NCBI GenBank assembly: GCA_004558805.1
Contig: SFDE01000012.1
Span: forward strand, 65,730 to 129,729
Source: Faecalibacterium prausnitzii
GTDB taxonomy: Bacteria > Bacillota > Clostridia > Oscillospirales > Ruminococcaceae
DNA: 64,000 nucleotides
Direction of reading: 5' to 3'
Part shown: piece by piece, positions 42,944 to 51,955 of the stretch
Layout: each line of letters starts with the position of its first letter
How positions within the stretch are numbered: the first letter of the stretch is position 1
Notes under the pieces: generated by a model
What the model was told of the DNA's origin: nothing
Database searches by the model: none
What the model saw: only the letters and a program-made list of their open reading frames with translations
Position numbers and translations under genes: made by a program

Positions 42944-44287
42944 TTAGAGCTTCTCTGCCTTTTGCCCGGTGTAGGTTTCCCACCGCTTTATGATTACGTC
43001 GCAGTTCTTCTCGTCCAGTTCCATGCAGAATGCCGTCCGTCCGAGCTGCTCTGCTGCCATCAGGGTGGACCCGCTCCCGGCGAAAAAGTCACCGACCATC
43101 CATCCGGGGCGGCTGGAGTTGTTCATCAACCGTCCGATCAGAGGTACAGGCTTCATGGTCGGGTGCATATCGTTTCGGGTCGGTTTCGGCTCAAAGTGAA
43201 CCGTGGTCTGATCCTTGTATTCCCGGAGCATCTGGTCGATAAAGGCCAGAAGTTCCTGCTTCTTCATCGACTGGAAGTCGGGCAGGTCGTCCAGAAGAAC
43301 GGTGTCCTGTGTGCGGTCATTGATGAAGTAATGGCCCGCTCCCTCTTTCCATCCGTAGAGAATCGGTTCGTGCCGCCACTGGTAATCCGAGCGGCCAAGG
43401 ACAAAAGAGTTCTTTTCCCATATCAGGCACTCGGACAATTTGAGGCCGACATCCTGAAACGCTTGCCTGAAGGTCAGGCCGTGCGTGTCGGAGTGAAAAA
43501 CATAGATCACTGCGCCTGGCCGCATGGCCTCCACCGCGTTTCCGTAAAAATCCCGGAGGAAAGAATAGAAGTTTTCCTCCGGCATATCGTCGTTGGCGAT
43601 GCTGCCATGCCCTGCGCCCCTGCCGGAATCTGACATATATTCGGTCTTGGCTCCATAGGCGACGTTATAGGGCGGGTCGGTGATCATCAGGTCCAGTTCA
43701 TTCCCGGCCATCAACTCTGCAACGTCGCTCTGGTCGGTGCTGTCGCCGCACATCAAACGGTGGCGGCCTAGCTTCCAAATGTCGCCCCGGCAGGTGACCG
43801 GGGTTTCGATTTCTTCCTTGGCTGCGTCCTGGTCGAAGTCATCATCATGGGCTTCGTCCGGCACATCCAACTGCTGAATCAGATCTTCGAGGTCGTCCTG
43901 ATGGAAGCCTGTCACAGAAAAGTCGTAACCGTTGAGGTCAAGATCAGACAGCAGGTCTTTCAAAATCTGAAGGTCCCATTTGCCGGTGATCTTGTTCAGG
44001 GCGACGTTGATCATCTTTTCCTTGGCCTTGTCCCGGATGTCCAGAACAACGACTTCGGCTTCTTCGATGCCCATGTCCATCATCACGGTACGCCGCTGGT
44101 GTCCTTTGATGATGGTGCCATCGTAATTTATGACGATGGGATCAGCGTATCCCAGCCCCTGAATGCTGGCCTTTATGTCCTGATACTCCGGGTCCTCCGG
44201 GGTCAGGGCTTTTCTGGGGTTGTAGGCGGCGGGAATGAGGTCGGCCAGTCGCCGTCTCTCCATCCGCATGGGGTTGGTCTGCTGCAT
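42944..44287 (-). CDS. ParB-domain DNA methyltransferase
   Basis: A 447-residue protein. Residues 1-90 are a ParB/sulfiredoxin-like domain (LADLIPAAYNPRKAL, GTIIKGHQRRTVMM). The C-terminal part is a beta-class amino-methyltransferase with DPPYNV near residue 206 and FFAGSGSTLMAAEQL near residue 405. It methylates adenine N6 or cytosine N4 at an unknown site. Start ATG at 44287 with AGGAGGTG. It has no partner nuclease gene nearby, so it probably protects or marks phage DNA. Confidence 0.92.
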   Translation of the reverse strand: MQQTNPMRMERRRLADLIPAAYNPRKALTPEDPEYQDIKASIQGLGYADPIVINYDGTIIKGHQRRTVMMDMGIEEAEVVVLDIRDKAKEKMINVALNKITGKWDLQILKDLLSDLDLNGYDFSVTGFHQDDLEDLIQQLDVPDEAHDDDFDQDAAKEEIETPVTCRGDIWKLGRHRLMCGDSTDQSDVAELMAGNELDLMITDPPYNVAYGAKTEYMSDSGRGAGHGSIANDDMPEENFYSFLRDFYGNAVEAMRPGAVIYVFHSDTHGLTFRQAFQDVGLKLSECLIWEKNSFVLGRSDYQWRHEPILYGWKEGAGHYFINDRTQDTVLLDDLPDFQSMKKQELLAFIDQMLREYKDQTTVHFEPKPTRNDMHPTMKPVPLIGRLMNNSSRPGWMVGDFFAGSGSTLMAAEQLGRTAFCMELDEKNCDVIIKRWETYTGQKAEKL

Positions 44288-44455
44288 GGCGTTCACCTCC
44301 TATGTGGGGTCTGAATGGGATTTGCGTAACGAAATGCTAAAAATTTTTTAGTTTTCAGGCGAAAAACCTTCGGGCCTTCCTCGCCCCGCATCATTCTCCG
44401 ATCGGGGTAGTACCTACGCCGTGGCCGGGGAGGGGGTAGCCCCTCTCTCCAACAC

Positions 44456-44491
44456 AAAGGCGCACCGAGCGTGGTTGCGGGGTGCGCCTTT
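44456..44491. terminator. Hairpin, possible weak terminator
   Basis: AAAGGCGCACC pairs perfectly with GGTGCGCCTTT around a 14-base loop. On the reverse strand it is followed by TTTGTGTT, a weak T-tract. Confidence 0.5.
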
Positions 44492-44911
44492 GCCCGTGAA
44501 AAGGTATGAAGGAGAGAACACAACACGATGCCTACTCGTGATGGGCTTGGGCGGGCTGGCCCTTGTCCATGCGACCATTGTATTGACTTCTGGGGTCTCT
44601 TTGGGTATCTTCTTTCGCTGCCCTGCGGTTGCCCCGCCTCGACCCAGCTGCGCCCCTGCGCCGCTCTGTGCTGTGTGGCTGTTCTGCCGGGTGTCCACGG
44701 TTCCGAATGACCTTGCTCCCACGCCACACATGGGCTGTTTTTACCGCTGGTAAAAAGCAGGGCCAGACAGGGGGTGCTTTGTTTCCGGGCGTATGGTTTT
44801 GTGCTTTTTTGAAGTCCTGAACACGGCGCAAAATTTCCGGGCGACAGCCGGGGCATGGAATCCGGGGTGTGCGAGGGGTGAGCCTAAAATCCAAAATGGG
44901 AAAAGAAAAAG

Positions 44912-44990
44912 CCGGGGCATAGCCGGGAGCTTTGGCCGGGATTTCTCTGTGCGGGAATTCCCAGTGTGCTGCCCAGGAACTATGCCCCGG
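44912..44990 (-). ncRNA. Candidate structured RNA after the late-regulator gene
   Basis: CCGGGGCATAG at 44912-44922 pairs perfectly with CTATGCCCCGG at 44980-44990. The 57-base interior contains further complementary segments, GGGAATTCCC and CCGG pairs. Both flanks are T-rich in their outgoing direction, so it may simply be a large bidirectional terminator ten bases after the gene ending at 45001, or an RNA of its own. Confidence 0.5.
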
Positions 44991-45000
44991 TCTTTGTTTT

Positions 45001-45477
45001 TTAGTGGCCGTCCTTTTCTGTGCGTTCGACCCTCGCCCTGAATTCGGCCAGCGTGGTGCGCACCTTTTTGTAGGTGTATAGCCATTCCAGCCCTGTGCTG
45101 TACCGCCTGAAGCACGGTGCCCTTGACAGGTGGATGGTGCGCATGATCTCGTTCCACGGCTTGCAGTCGATGTGGCGCATTTCCATGATCTCCCGCTCTA
45201 CGGAATCCTGCGGGAGGAATTCGAGGACATCCATAATGTCCAGAATGGCCGTCGCTTCGATCTCCGACTGCCGGGCGATTCTGTCCTCAATTTCGGCCAT
45301 CTTGATGGCGAGGGATGTGTTCCGACCGTTCTTTCCAGCCAGGTCCAGCTCTGTCCGAATGTCAGCAAGCCTTTCCCGCAGGATCTTCTGCCGCTCCTTT
45401 GCCCGGTAATATTGGCTCAGGTATCGCTTGAGGAAGATGCGCTCATCCTCGCTCATCTGAGACGGGTGTTTCTGCAT
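45001..45477 (-). CDS. Phage late transcription regulator-like protein (ArpU/RinA-like)
   Basis: A 158-residue protein from the ATG at 45477 (GGAGG nine bases before). A helical coiled-coil middle is followed by a sigma-region-4-like HTH: VEREIMEMRHIDCKPWNEIMRTIHLSRAPCFRRYSTGLEWL. Such proteins sit just before terminase genes and switch on late genes. The non-coding stretch that follows would be its target region. Confidence 0.75.
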   Translation of the reverse strand: MQKHPSQMSEDERIFLKRYLSQYYRAKERQKILRERLADIRTELDLAGKNGRNTSLAIKMAEIEDRIARQSEIEATAILDIMDVLEFLPQDSVEREIMEMRHIDCKPWNEIMRTIHLSRAPCFRRYSTGLEWLYTYKKVRTTLAEFRARVERTEKDGH

Positions 45478-45757
45478 GGGAGGCATCCTCCTTTTTGGCA
45501 GTGTGCGGAATGAGGGCGTATATTTTGCCGCCTCTGAACACCAGCTTATAGACCGCCTTGTCCTTGTTGTCCCAGTCGTAGATCTGGAATCCTCGCTCCG
45601 AAAGAACGCTGATCATCATGTTGATGGTCGTGACGAGGGCTGGAATCGGGAGGGTGCGCATCCCGGCCAGCGCGTCCTCTGCCGTGCGCTGCTTGGCTTT
45701 TGATTTGATGCTGAAAGGTTTCGGCTTAAATGGGATAGTGTTGCGCTGCTTCTTCAT
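45443..45757 (-). CDS. Phage protein, unknown
   Basis: A 104-residue protein starting MKKQRNTIPFKPKPFSIKSK, basic at first and then ALVTTINMMISVLSERGFQIYDWDNKDKAVYKLVF. The longer frame to 46000 overlaps the genes upstream. Function unknown. Confidence 0.6.
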   Translation of the reverse strand: MKKQRNTIPFKPKPFSIKSKAKQRTAEDALAGMRTLPIPALVTTINMMISVLSERGFQIYDWDNKDKAVYKLVFRGGKIYALIPHTAKKEDASHAETPVSDERG

Positions 45758-46026
45758 ACCAGAACGCTCTCTTTCATAAATCGGCCAATGCGCCGGAGAA
45801 TGATTCTGTACCACTTCTTCCGGGTTCTGGCCCGCTTGTGGTACATAAGTCTGATCTGGAGGTCCGTGGCCAGATTGAAATAAAAGGCCATGTTGCTGGC
45901 ATAGGAGCGGACAATCTTCCACGAGATTTCCTTGAGCAATTCGCTGATGCGTCTGAAGAAGTCCACCATCCTCTGCACGGCGCATTGTGCCGCATTCCAC
46001 AGGGTATCAATCGCGTTTTGTTCCAT
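45754..46026 (-). CDS. Small basic helical phage protein
   Basis: A 90-residue protein from the ATG at 46026 (GGAGGT upstream): MEQNAIDTLWNAAQCAVQRM, then a basic C-terminal half (KRARTRKKWYRIILRRIGRF). No family recognised; perhaps nucleic-acid binding. Confidence 0.6.
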   Translation of the reverse strand: MEQNAIDTLWNAAQCAVQRMVDFFRRISELLKEISWKIVRSYASNMAFYFNLATDLQIRLMYHKRARTRKKWYRIILRRIGRFMKESVLV

Positions 46027-46444
46027 TTTTGATGACCTCCAGTGCTTCGTCCGGGAGACACGCAAAATCTGCAACGCCCCCGGCCTTTCTGATTTTTAAG
46101 ATCGTTGCGACCTGATTCGGTGACGGCTTCCCCACAAAAGGCCGCTTTGCCTCGATGCCGTAATACCTGCCATCAATGATGACCAGAATATCCGGGAACC
46201 CTTTTTCGCTGTACACGCCAGCTGAAATTTTCCGAACGAATGCGTCAGGGTACGCCGCTTTGATGGCTTGCATGATTCTGGTCTGATACCACTGCTCCAG
46301 CGGGATCTGGTCTCGGAGAATGTTGGCCACTTTTTCTGCGGTCAACTGGAGGCCGAGTCTTTCGGCTGCCAGATGCCGCACATCTGCCGAGGTTCTGGCC
46401 CCGCCGTGGTACCACTCGTGCAGGAGGTTCCGGGTAATGTTCAT
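46007..46444 (-). CDS. VRR-NUC domain nuclease
   Basis: A 145-residue protein. The VRR-NUC (PD-(D/E)XK) motif is seen as KISAGVYSEKGFPDILVIIDGRYYGIEAKRP, with Asp, Glu-x-Lys catalytic residues, followed by NQVATILKIRKAGG. Phage versions are thought to resolve branched DNA before packaging. Overlaps the next gene by 20 bases. Confidence 0.88.
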   Translation of the reverse strand: MNITRNLLHEWYHGGARTSADVRHLAAERLGLQLTAEKVANILRDQIPLEQWYQTRIMQAIKAAYPDAFVRKISAGVYSEKGFPDILVIIDGRYYGIEAKRPFVGKPSPNQVATILKIRKAGGVADFACLPDEALEVIKNGTKRD

Positions 46445-46716
46445 TTGTATGCCTCACTTACTCGGCGGGAAAGCTCCATGATTTTTCGCAGAGCGTCCAT
46501 TGCCGCTTCGGTCGTTTCGTCCTTCGCTGGCGAACGAGGCCACGTCCGGCAAACGTCGGCATTCACTTCTGAGATCAAGTCGTAGGCCAGCTCCATTTTA
46601 ACTTCCAGCCGGATGGGTTTCATCAACTTCTCTTTCTTTTCGGCTCTCATGTTGGCCTCGTGAATGAGATCCTCTTCGTAGATTACCTGTTCATCAGGCC
46701 CGACTTCCATCAGCAT
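46441..46716 (-). CDS. Phage protein, unknown
   Basis: A 91-residue charged, helical protein with a C-terminal DETTEAAMDALRKIMELSRRV segment. Overlaps both neighbours by a few bases. No function assigned. Confidence 0.6.
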   Translation of the reverse strand: MLMEVGPDEQVIYEEDLIHEANMRAEKKEKLMKPIRLEVKMELAYDLISEVNADVCRTWPRSPAKDETTEAAMDALRKIMELSRRVSEAYK

Positions 46717-47468
46717 GGTGCGGCCTCCATGAACACAGGCTCGTCGCTATCGCTGGGCAGAGCCGGGTTGTCGGCGTACTGACCTGCGCTGTTGCTGGAA
46801 TTCTCGGCACCGAGTTCCTGCCACTCGAAGTCCTTTTTGTTGCCGTCCTTGTCCTCCATGAAATTCGAGGCCATCATGTCGGCGGTGTGGAGTGCCCAGA
46901 CGATGGGGTATTTCTGAATCGCTGCGGCGAGGCTCATGGTGTCGGTGTGCTGATCGGTGAAGCCCATGTGCCACCAGATGGCGTACATTTCCTCCGAGGT
47001 GAGCTTGATGTAATTCTTGATCAGCATGGCACTCTTGGGGCCGTGGCCGAGGGGCATCAAATCGTTGACCGTGTAGAACGGTGCCTTTTCCCATTTCCCT
47101 GTCTTTTCGTTTTTGACGTTCCGGGTGCTGGTGCTGTAGAAGTAGGTCTTGCAGATGTCGTGGAGCAGGGCGATGAGGATTACGCTCTCATCCTTGATCT
47201 GTGCGACCGAGGTTCCGGCTACCGTGTAGAACCATGCTTTCGTGCCGTCCTCGTTGGTCTGTTCTTCCTGAAGCAGACCCCGGAGGGCATCCAACACATT
47301 GATGCTATGCTGCAGGAGGCCGCTCTCGCAGGAGAGGTGGAACTTCGTACTTGCGGGTGCTGTGTAGAAGTCGCTCTTGCGGATGTAGTCCATCAACTTG
47401 TCGATGCCGGGCCGCTTGACCTTGGCCATCTCCGATTCAAACCGAGCGATCAATTCTTCTTTGTCCAT
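46710..47468 (-). CDS. HD-domain hydrolase
   Basis: A 252-residue protein with HD-superfamily metal ligands: CESGLLQHSINVLDALRG, LIALLHDICKTYFY, MPLGHGPKSAMLI and ALHTADMMAS. It probably hydrolyses a nucleotide or phosphoester. Substrate unknown. It is part of the middle gene cluster between origin and late regulator. Confidence 0.82.
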   Translation of the reverse strand: MDKEELIARFESEMAKVKRPGIDKLMDYIRKSDFYTAPASTKFHLSCESGLLQHSINVLDALRGLLQEEQTNEDGTKAWFYTVAGTSVAQIKDESVILIALLHDICKTYFYSTSTRNVKNEKTGKWEKAPFYTVNDLMPLGHGPKSAMLIKNYIKLTSEEMYAIWWHMGFTDQHTDTMSLAAAIQKYPIVWALHTADMMASNFMEDKDGNKKDFEWQELGAENSSNSAGQYADNPALPSDSDEPVFMEAAPC

Positions 47469-48055
47469 ATCTTGTCTCCTTTGATGTGAGGGGGAAAGGC
47501 TGCGCCTTGGTACTCTCCTTTGGAGTCCATCCAGTAGCCTCCCTCGTTGGTGAATGAATCCGAATCGTTTCCCGGCTGGCCGTTCTGCCAGAAGAATCCT
47601 GTGATGTGGTTCCTGATCCAGCGGTGGCCGTCCGGGTAAACGTGCCAGAAGTTGTATTTTTGCCAGTAGGGTTCGTAGGCTTCCTCGGTGCGGTGGTAAA
47701 GCTGCCAGACGAGGTCGAGGAACTTGTCATAGTCGAGGTCATCGATCAGGGCCTTTCGGTACTGGTCCATGAGGGCACCCGGCTGACTTTCCTCGGCGAG
47801 GACGGCGGCAATCTGTTGCGATAGCTGCCGATTCCCGGCGATGTCCTTTGGGTGCATCGGGAACGGCATCCTCTCCCGAAGCCGGGCGGCGAACCAGTCA
47901 GCAAGGTCGGCCATTTCTTTGGTCAGCTTCTGGTAGGCTTTGCCGTACTTCGTCTGGAGGACTTCCAGCGGCACCTGTTCACGGTTGGTCTTGAGCTTCC
48001 TGAAGGTATCGTTGAACCGGGCCATCATTTCCCGGTCGTCGTCCGAGGCGGGCAT
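47450..48055 (-). CDS. Phage protein, unknown
   Basis: A 201-residue protein from the ATG at 48055 (GGAG eight bases before). Aromatic-rich segment YNFWHVYPDGHRWIRNHITGFFW near the end. No family recognised. Confidence 0.6.
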   Translation of the reverse strand: MPASDDDREMMARFNDTFRKLKTNREQVPLEVLQTKYGKAYQKLTKEMADLADWFAARLRERMPFPMHPKDIAGNRQLSQQIAAVLAEESQPGALMDQYRKALIDDLDYDKFLDLVWQLYHRTEEAYEPYWQKYNFWHVYPDGHRWIRNHITGFFWQNGQPGNDSDSFTNEGGYWMDSKGEYQGAAFPPHIKGDKIWTKKN

Positions 48056-48060
48056 CTGCA

Positions 48061-48753
48061 TCACTCCATGTATTTTTTGGCTTTGGGGTTCCATTTGAGG
48101 GTGGTCGCCTTGCCGCAATCACCGCAGGGATAGCTGAAATCTGCATCCTCGATGTTTGTTCGTCCGTAAGTGTGCCGACCGCAGCTACAGTCGTATTCAA
48201 ACAGCGCGGTGTTTTCCAGCGAGAGTCTTTCGCCACACGCTTTGCAGGTCCACTCGGTGCGGTAGTCCTTTGTGAAGGCGACAAATACATCGCCACACTT
48301 CGGGCATTTCAGCCGCATCAAGCCTTTTACTCCTTCAGGTGCCGCTGCCTTTTTGGGAGTTTCGGTGGGTTCAAGTTTGAAGGATGCGAGATCCGGGCGG
48401 TAGCAGACGGCATCGAGTGCGTCATCGTGCAAGGGGAGGCTTTCCTCCGGCTCATCGGGTGCAACTTCGGGCGGCTCCGGTTCGGCGAGTTCTTCCGGCT
48501 CCTGCTGCTTGGCCTTTTCGGTCTGCTCCTGAATGACTGCCTGAAGCGCAGCGGCATTCTGCTCGGCATTGCTCGGTACCCCGGTCAGGCCGCTCTGAAC
48601 GGCGAACTCTGCGATGTAGGTGTTCATCTGATCGGCGATGGTGTCCTTTGCCCGGAGCAGCTGCTGTGCGTTCTGGCAGGTGATCGTCATGTCCAGCCGG
48701 TCCTCGTATCCCTCTGTGATCACCAGCCGGGCGGTGTAGTATCCTACGTCCAT
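48061..48753 (-). CDS. Zinc-ribbon phage protein
   Basis: A 230-residue protein: N-terminal RLVITEGYEDRLDMTITC domain, acidic Glu/Pro-rich linker at about 80-110, and two zinc ribbons at the end (LKCPKCGDVF...WTCKACGERL and YDCSCGRH...YPCGDCGKA). First gene after the iteron region in the leftward direction. May bind DNA near the origin. Confidence 0.65.
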   Translation of the reverse strand: MDVGYYTARLVITEGYEDRLDMTITCQNAQQLLRAKDTIADQMNTYIAEFAVQSGLTGVPSNAEQNAAALQAVIQEQTEKAKQQEPEELAEPEPPEVAPDEPEESLPLHDDALDAVCYRPDLASFKLEPTETPKKAAAPEGVKGLMRLKCPKCGDVFVAFTKDYRTEWTCKACGERLSLENTALFEYDCSCGRHTYGRTNIEDADFSYPCGDCGKATTLKWNPKAKKYME

Positions 48754-48786
48754 TTGTATTTCCTCCTGTTGTGGTTTTGGGTGCTT

Positions 48787-49075
48787 GTTTCACCTAATCG
48801 GCGGGAGTAGGTGAAACGGCGTTTTGCCTTGTGGCCGTGCGGCTTTCCGGGTTCCGTTTCACCTGTTTCACCTATTTTGAAACACACACCGTATTTTTAA
48901 GAATTTTGCAATTTTGCACTAAAATCTTGCAAAATGCAAAAATGCGCAAAAACATATTGTATTTTGATTTTAGGTGAAATAGGTGAAACAATCTATTAAA
49001 AAGCCGCTTGGCTGCTTGACTTTTTCTGTTTCACCTAATGTTTCACCTAGCGTTTCACCTAATCTTAGGTGAAAC
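48787..49075. repeat. Iteron cluster, probable replication origin
   Basis: Ten copies of GTTTCACCTA lie in this gap: plus orientation at 48787, 48856, 48865, 49028, 49040 and 49052; inverted at 48808, 48971, 48980 and 49066. Those at 48856 and 48971 have one mismatch. An AT-rich, repeat-containing core (about 48890-48970, with TTGCAAAATGCAAAA) separates two groups. The cluster lies directly after the primase-helicase gene, as in iteron-type phage origins. Confidence 0.82.
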
Positions 49076-49080
49076 AAATT

Positions 49081-51837
49081 TTAGAAAGGAAGGTCGTCCG
49101 TGTCGTCAATCACGGTGAAGTCGTCCTGCATCGTGGTCTGCGTGGCTGAGGTCTGGAACGGAGCCGCTGCCGGAGCCATAGGTGGTTCCTCTTGGTCCAT
49201 CTGATCTTCGAGATCGTCCATCGGGTCCTTGTTCTCTGCCAGCTTTCCGATGAAGAACTCGACAAAGCGGCAGCTACGGTCGCCGAATCTTCGCATGGTG
49301 GAGTAGGTGATTTTTCCGTTCTTCTCCCGGTACATACTGATCAGCCCTTTGTCGGCCAGATATTTCATTGTTTTCCGGGGGCTGTACCCGGCTTTTGTGA
49401 GGGCCTGATTTAGCATAGAGGGGAAAATATAGACCGTATTGCCGCTCTCGTTCATCATACCGAGGCAGGTGCCGATCACCTGCGTTCCGAAGTATGCCTT
49501 GTTCGACATGACCCAGTCCACGATGAACTGCACAGCGTTTTCGTTCACATCGGTTGAGTTGTTCTCTACCTGTTCCTCCAAAATACTGGCAGCCATGATC
49601 TTTGCCTTTTTCCACGATTCCGGGTGGATGCCCAGCTGCTGCAGAACGTCGGCCTCGTCGGTGGGGTCGCCATGCTGCTGCGTGTTGAAGAACCAGCTAT
49701 CGATCATGGCATCGGCCAGCGCAACTGCGGAAATGCCAGAAACGTGGGAGCCGTTTTTGCCGTTGGCCATTGCGTGGACGTAACTCTGCATCAACTCGAA
49801 GGCATCACAAATGGTGCGCTCCGGGGTGGCGATGATCCTCTTGACGAAGGCCGGGCCAGCCCAGCCGCAGTCCATCACGGACTGCTGGTGCATCAATCCG
49901 GCATCCCGCTCGTTGTCGAACGGCCCGCCGTAAAGTTCCAACACACGGGTGGAGACGCCTGTTTGTGTGGTCTCGGTGCTGAGGGGTTCCTCGCCGGTGG
50001 CCAGAGCGACGGTGCGCCATTGCTGGGTGGCCTGAATGCCACCGCTCTTTGCGCCTCTGATCTTGCCGGTGCCGGATGCGATCATGTAAACGATTTTTTC
50101 CAGCCCGGCCTGATTGTTGCCAGCAAGCTGTCGCTCATCAATGCCGAGGGGGAGGTCGCAGTAAAAGGCTGCCGTCCGTTCGAGGCCGACCTGCGTGGCG
50201 TTAAAGTTGACCATCAACCGCTCCGGGTCACCCCATGCGGAGAGAGCCGCTTTCAGGGCTGCGGTCTTGCCGCCCTTGGAACCGCCCCAGTTGTACACGA
50301 AGAAGATGCGCTGCTTGACGATCCGCAGGAGCGGGGCGGCGAAGCTGGCCGCGAGGATGAACCTGAACTTCTGGCGGCTGCGGTGCGGAGCCATGTGCTC
50401 CACCCACTTTTCAAAGGTTCCGTTCTGGCAGTAGGCCGTGGCCATTGCCTTTTGGGATGGGTCAATGTCCAGCGTGATTCCGTCTGCGTGTCCGGGCACA
50501 AACCTGTTGCCGGGCTGCCATCCGAAGGTGGAGGTGCTGTCCTCTTTGGGGATGATGTCTATGTTCTCGGCCTCAAGACTTCCGAGGAAGCGGACCACCT
50601 GCTTCGAGTTCTCGCTGGTAATCGTGCAGCCGAGGTCTGCAAGGGCGGTGATGCTGCGGCTCTGGAAGATCACAGACCGGGGGTAGATGGCACTCTGCCA
50701 GACGCCGTCTCGCTTAAAGGCTACCTCTATTTTTTCTTCCCCGGTTTCGATGCTCTGGAGACGCTTGGTCAGGATGATCGGGGTGCGGCAGCAGAGGACC
50801 GGCTGGAACTTCTTTTCGTCGATCCGGCTGATTCCCTTGTCCGAGTAAATCCAGCCCTCCGGCTGTCGGAGACTGATCGGTGCGCCGCTGATCGCTTCTG
50901 GGATGTCCTCTTTTTTGTAGTCCACAGGTTTTGCGGTTTTCAGGGCATCCCGGATCAGCTTGGCAGCCTGTTCCCGGCCATGCTTGATGTAAAGGTCGGA
51001 AGGGTCTTTTTCGCCGAGAGCCTTGCAGCTCCACTCGTAGACCTCTCCCTCGTAGCCTCCATCCCGGAGGCCGGTGCAGATCTTGTGGATGAAGGTGTCG
51101 CCGCCGCCGTCCGGCTCGTGGTGCAGGTACAGCTTCAGGCCCTGAAGCACCGAGGACTGTTCCGGCTTGAACATTGAGGCCCCCGGCACACCGATGGCCG
51201 GGATGCCCATGTACCACAGGCTCTGTGTGTCGCTCTCGCCCTCAACCATGACCGCGTACCCGGCGTTGGCAAATTCAGGGATGCGCCACTCACCGTAGAG
51301 GCAGATTTTGCCGGAGCTGCCGGTGCGCCAGCGGAAGTCCTTGTGGGCGTACCGCTTGCGGTAGGTGGATTCTTCTCCGGCTGCGTTGTAGTAGGGAATG
51401 TAGAGCCATGCGGTGCCGTTGTTGCGGTCTTTCCGGGTTTCGAGGCGGCAGGTCTTGGCCAGCCACTCTTCCGGGAGGTGCTTTGCGAAGGCATACTCGG
51501 CAAGGCTGAAATCTTCGAGGACTGTGGTCTTTTCCTTTTTGGCGGGTTTCGGGGTTTCTGCAGTAACGCCGTATTTCTCCAAAATCTGCTTGTATGCCTC
51601 TTTGGTGTCTACGCCATGCAGTTCTGCCCAGAATGACACGAAGTTGCCGCCCCGGTCCTCTGCGAAGCAGTGCCACTTGCCGGTCTTGAGATCGACCGAG
51701 AGGCTGTTGTTCCTGTCCTCATGGAAAGGGCACAGACCTGTCAGCTTGTCCCCGGCGAGCTTGTATTTCTGAACCACGGCAGTGTACTCGGCACGGTAAT
51801 CCACCACCTTATCAAGATCTATCTCTCTTGCCGCCAC
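49081..51837 (-). CDS. Primase-helicase (CHC2 zinc finger, Toprim, DUF927-type ATPase)
   Basis: A 918-residue replication protein with GTG start and GGAGG site. A CHC2-type finger (LCPFHEDR...WHCFAEDRGG) is near residues 36-57, a Toprim-like segment VMVEGESDTQSLWYMGIPAIG near 197, and a DUF927-type ATPase P-loop NWGGSKGGKTAALKAAL near 520. A winged-helix-like part (YSPRKTMKYLADKGLI) lies near 840. The acidic C-terminus DDTDDLPF resembles SSB tails. It probably binds the iterons next to its 3' end and starts replication. Confidence 0.9.
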   Translation of the reverse strand: MAAREIDLDKVVDYRAEYTAVVQKYKLAGDKLTGLCPFHEDRNNSLSVDLKTGKWHCFAEDRGGNFVSFWAELHGVDTKEAYKQILEKYGVTAETPKPAKKEKTTVLEDFSLAEYAFAKHLPEEWLAKTCRLETRKDRNNGTAWLYIPYYNAAGEESTYRKRYAHKDFRWRTGSSGKICLYGEWRIPEFANAGYAVMVEGESDTQSLWYMGIPAIGVPGASMFKPEQSSVLQGLKLYLHHEPDGGGDTFIHKICTGLRDGGYEGEVYEWSCKALGEKDPSDLYIKHGREQAAKLIRDALKTAKPVDYKKEDIPEAISGAPISLRQPEGWIYSDKGISRIDEKKFQPVLCCRTPIILTKRLQSIETGEEKIEVAFKRDGVWQSAIYPRSVIFQSRSITALADLGCTITSENSKQVVRFLGSLEAENIDIIPKEDSTSTFGWQPGNRFVPGHADGITLDIDPSQKAMATAYCQNGTFEKWVEHMAPHRSRQKFRFILAASFAAPLLRIVKQRIFFVYNWGGSKGGKTAALKAALSAWGDPERLMVNFNATQVGLERTAAFYCDLPLGIDERQLAGNNQAGLEKIVYMIASGTGKIRGAKSGGIQATQQWRTVALATGEEPLSTETTQTGVSTRVLELYGGPFDNERDAGLMHQQSVMDCGWAGPAFVKRIIATPERTICDAFELMQSYVHAMANGKNGSHVSGISAVALADAMIDSWFFNTQQHGDPTDEADVLQQLGIHPESWKKAKIMAASILEEQVENNSTDVNENAVQFIVDWVMSNKAYFGTQVIGTCLGMMNESGNTVYIFPSMLNQALTKAGYSPRKTMKYLADKGLISMYREKNGKITYSTMRRFGDRSCRFVEFFIGKLAENKDPMDDLEDQMDQEEPPMAPAAAPFQTSATQTTMQDDFTVIDDTDDLPF

Positions 51838-51955
51838 GCTGCCTCCACCGCCATTCTTTCTTGAGTTTCATATCTGTTCCCCTTTATGCCTTAAGGGGAG
51901 CCGCCTCGATGCGGTTCCCCCTGCGGGCATGAAATTTTATAGGGCTGCTGCCTGA

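Larger units (their letters stand above)
44288..45000. other. Non-coding 0.7 kb stretch before the packaging genes
   Basis: No convincing gene on either strand: the open frames are Pro/Arg-rich without ribosome sites. It holds an 11-bp hairpin at 44456-44491 (AAAGGCGCACC/GGTGCGCCTTT) and a larger folded element at 44912-44990. In lambda-type phages the cos site lies just before the small terminase gene, so cos and a late promoter may be in or near this stretch; I could not place either. Confidence 0.5.

Noticed and set aside
44293..45157. Several open frames of 60-190 codons in both directions
   Set aside because: Pro/Arg/His-rich composition, no ribosome sites and mutual overlap; treated as non-coding.
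48787..49075. Repeats considered as a CRISPR array
   Set aside because: The units are only 10 bases, in both orientations and with irregular spacing. They fit iterons, and no cas genes are nearby.
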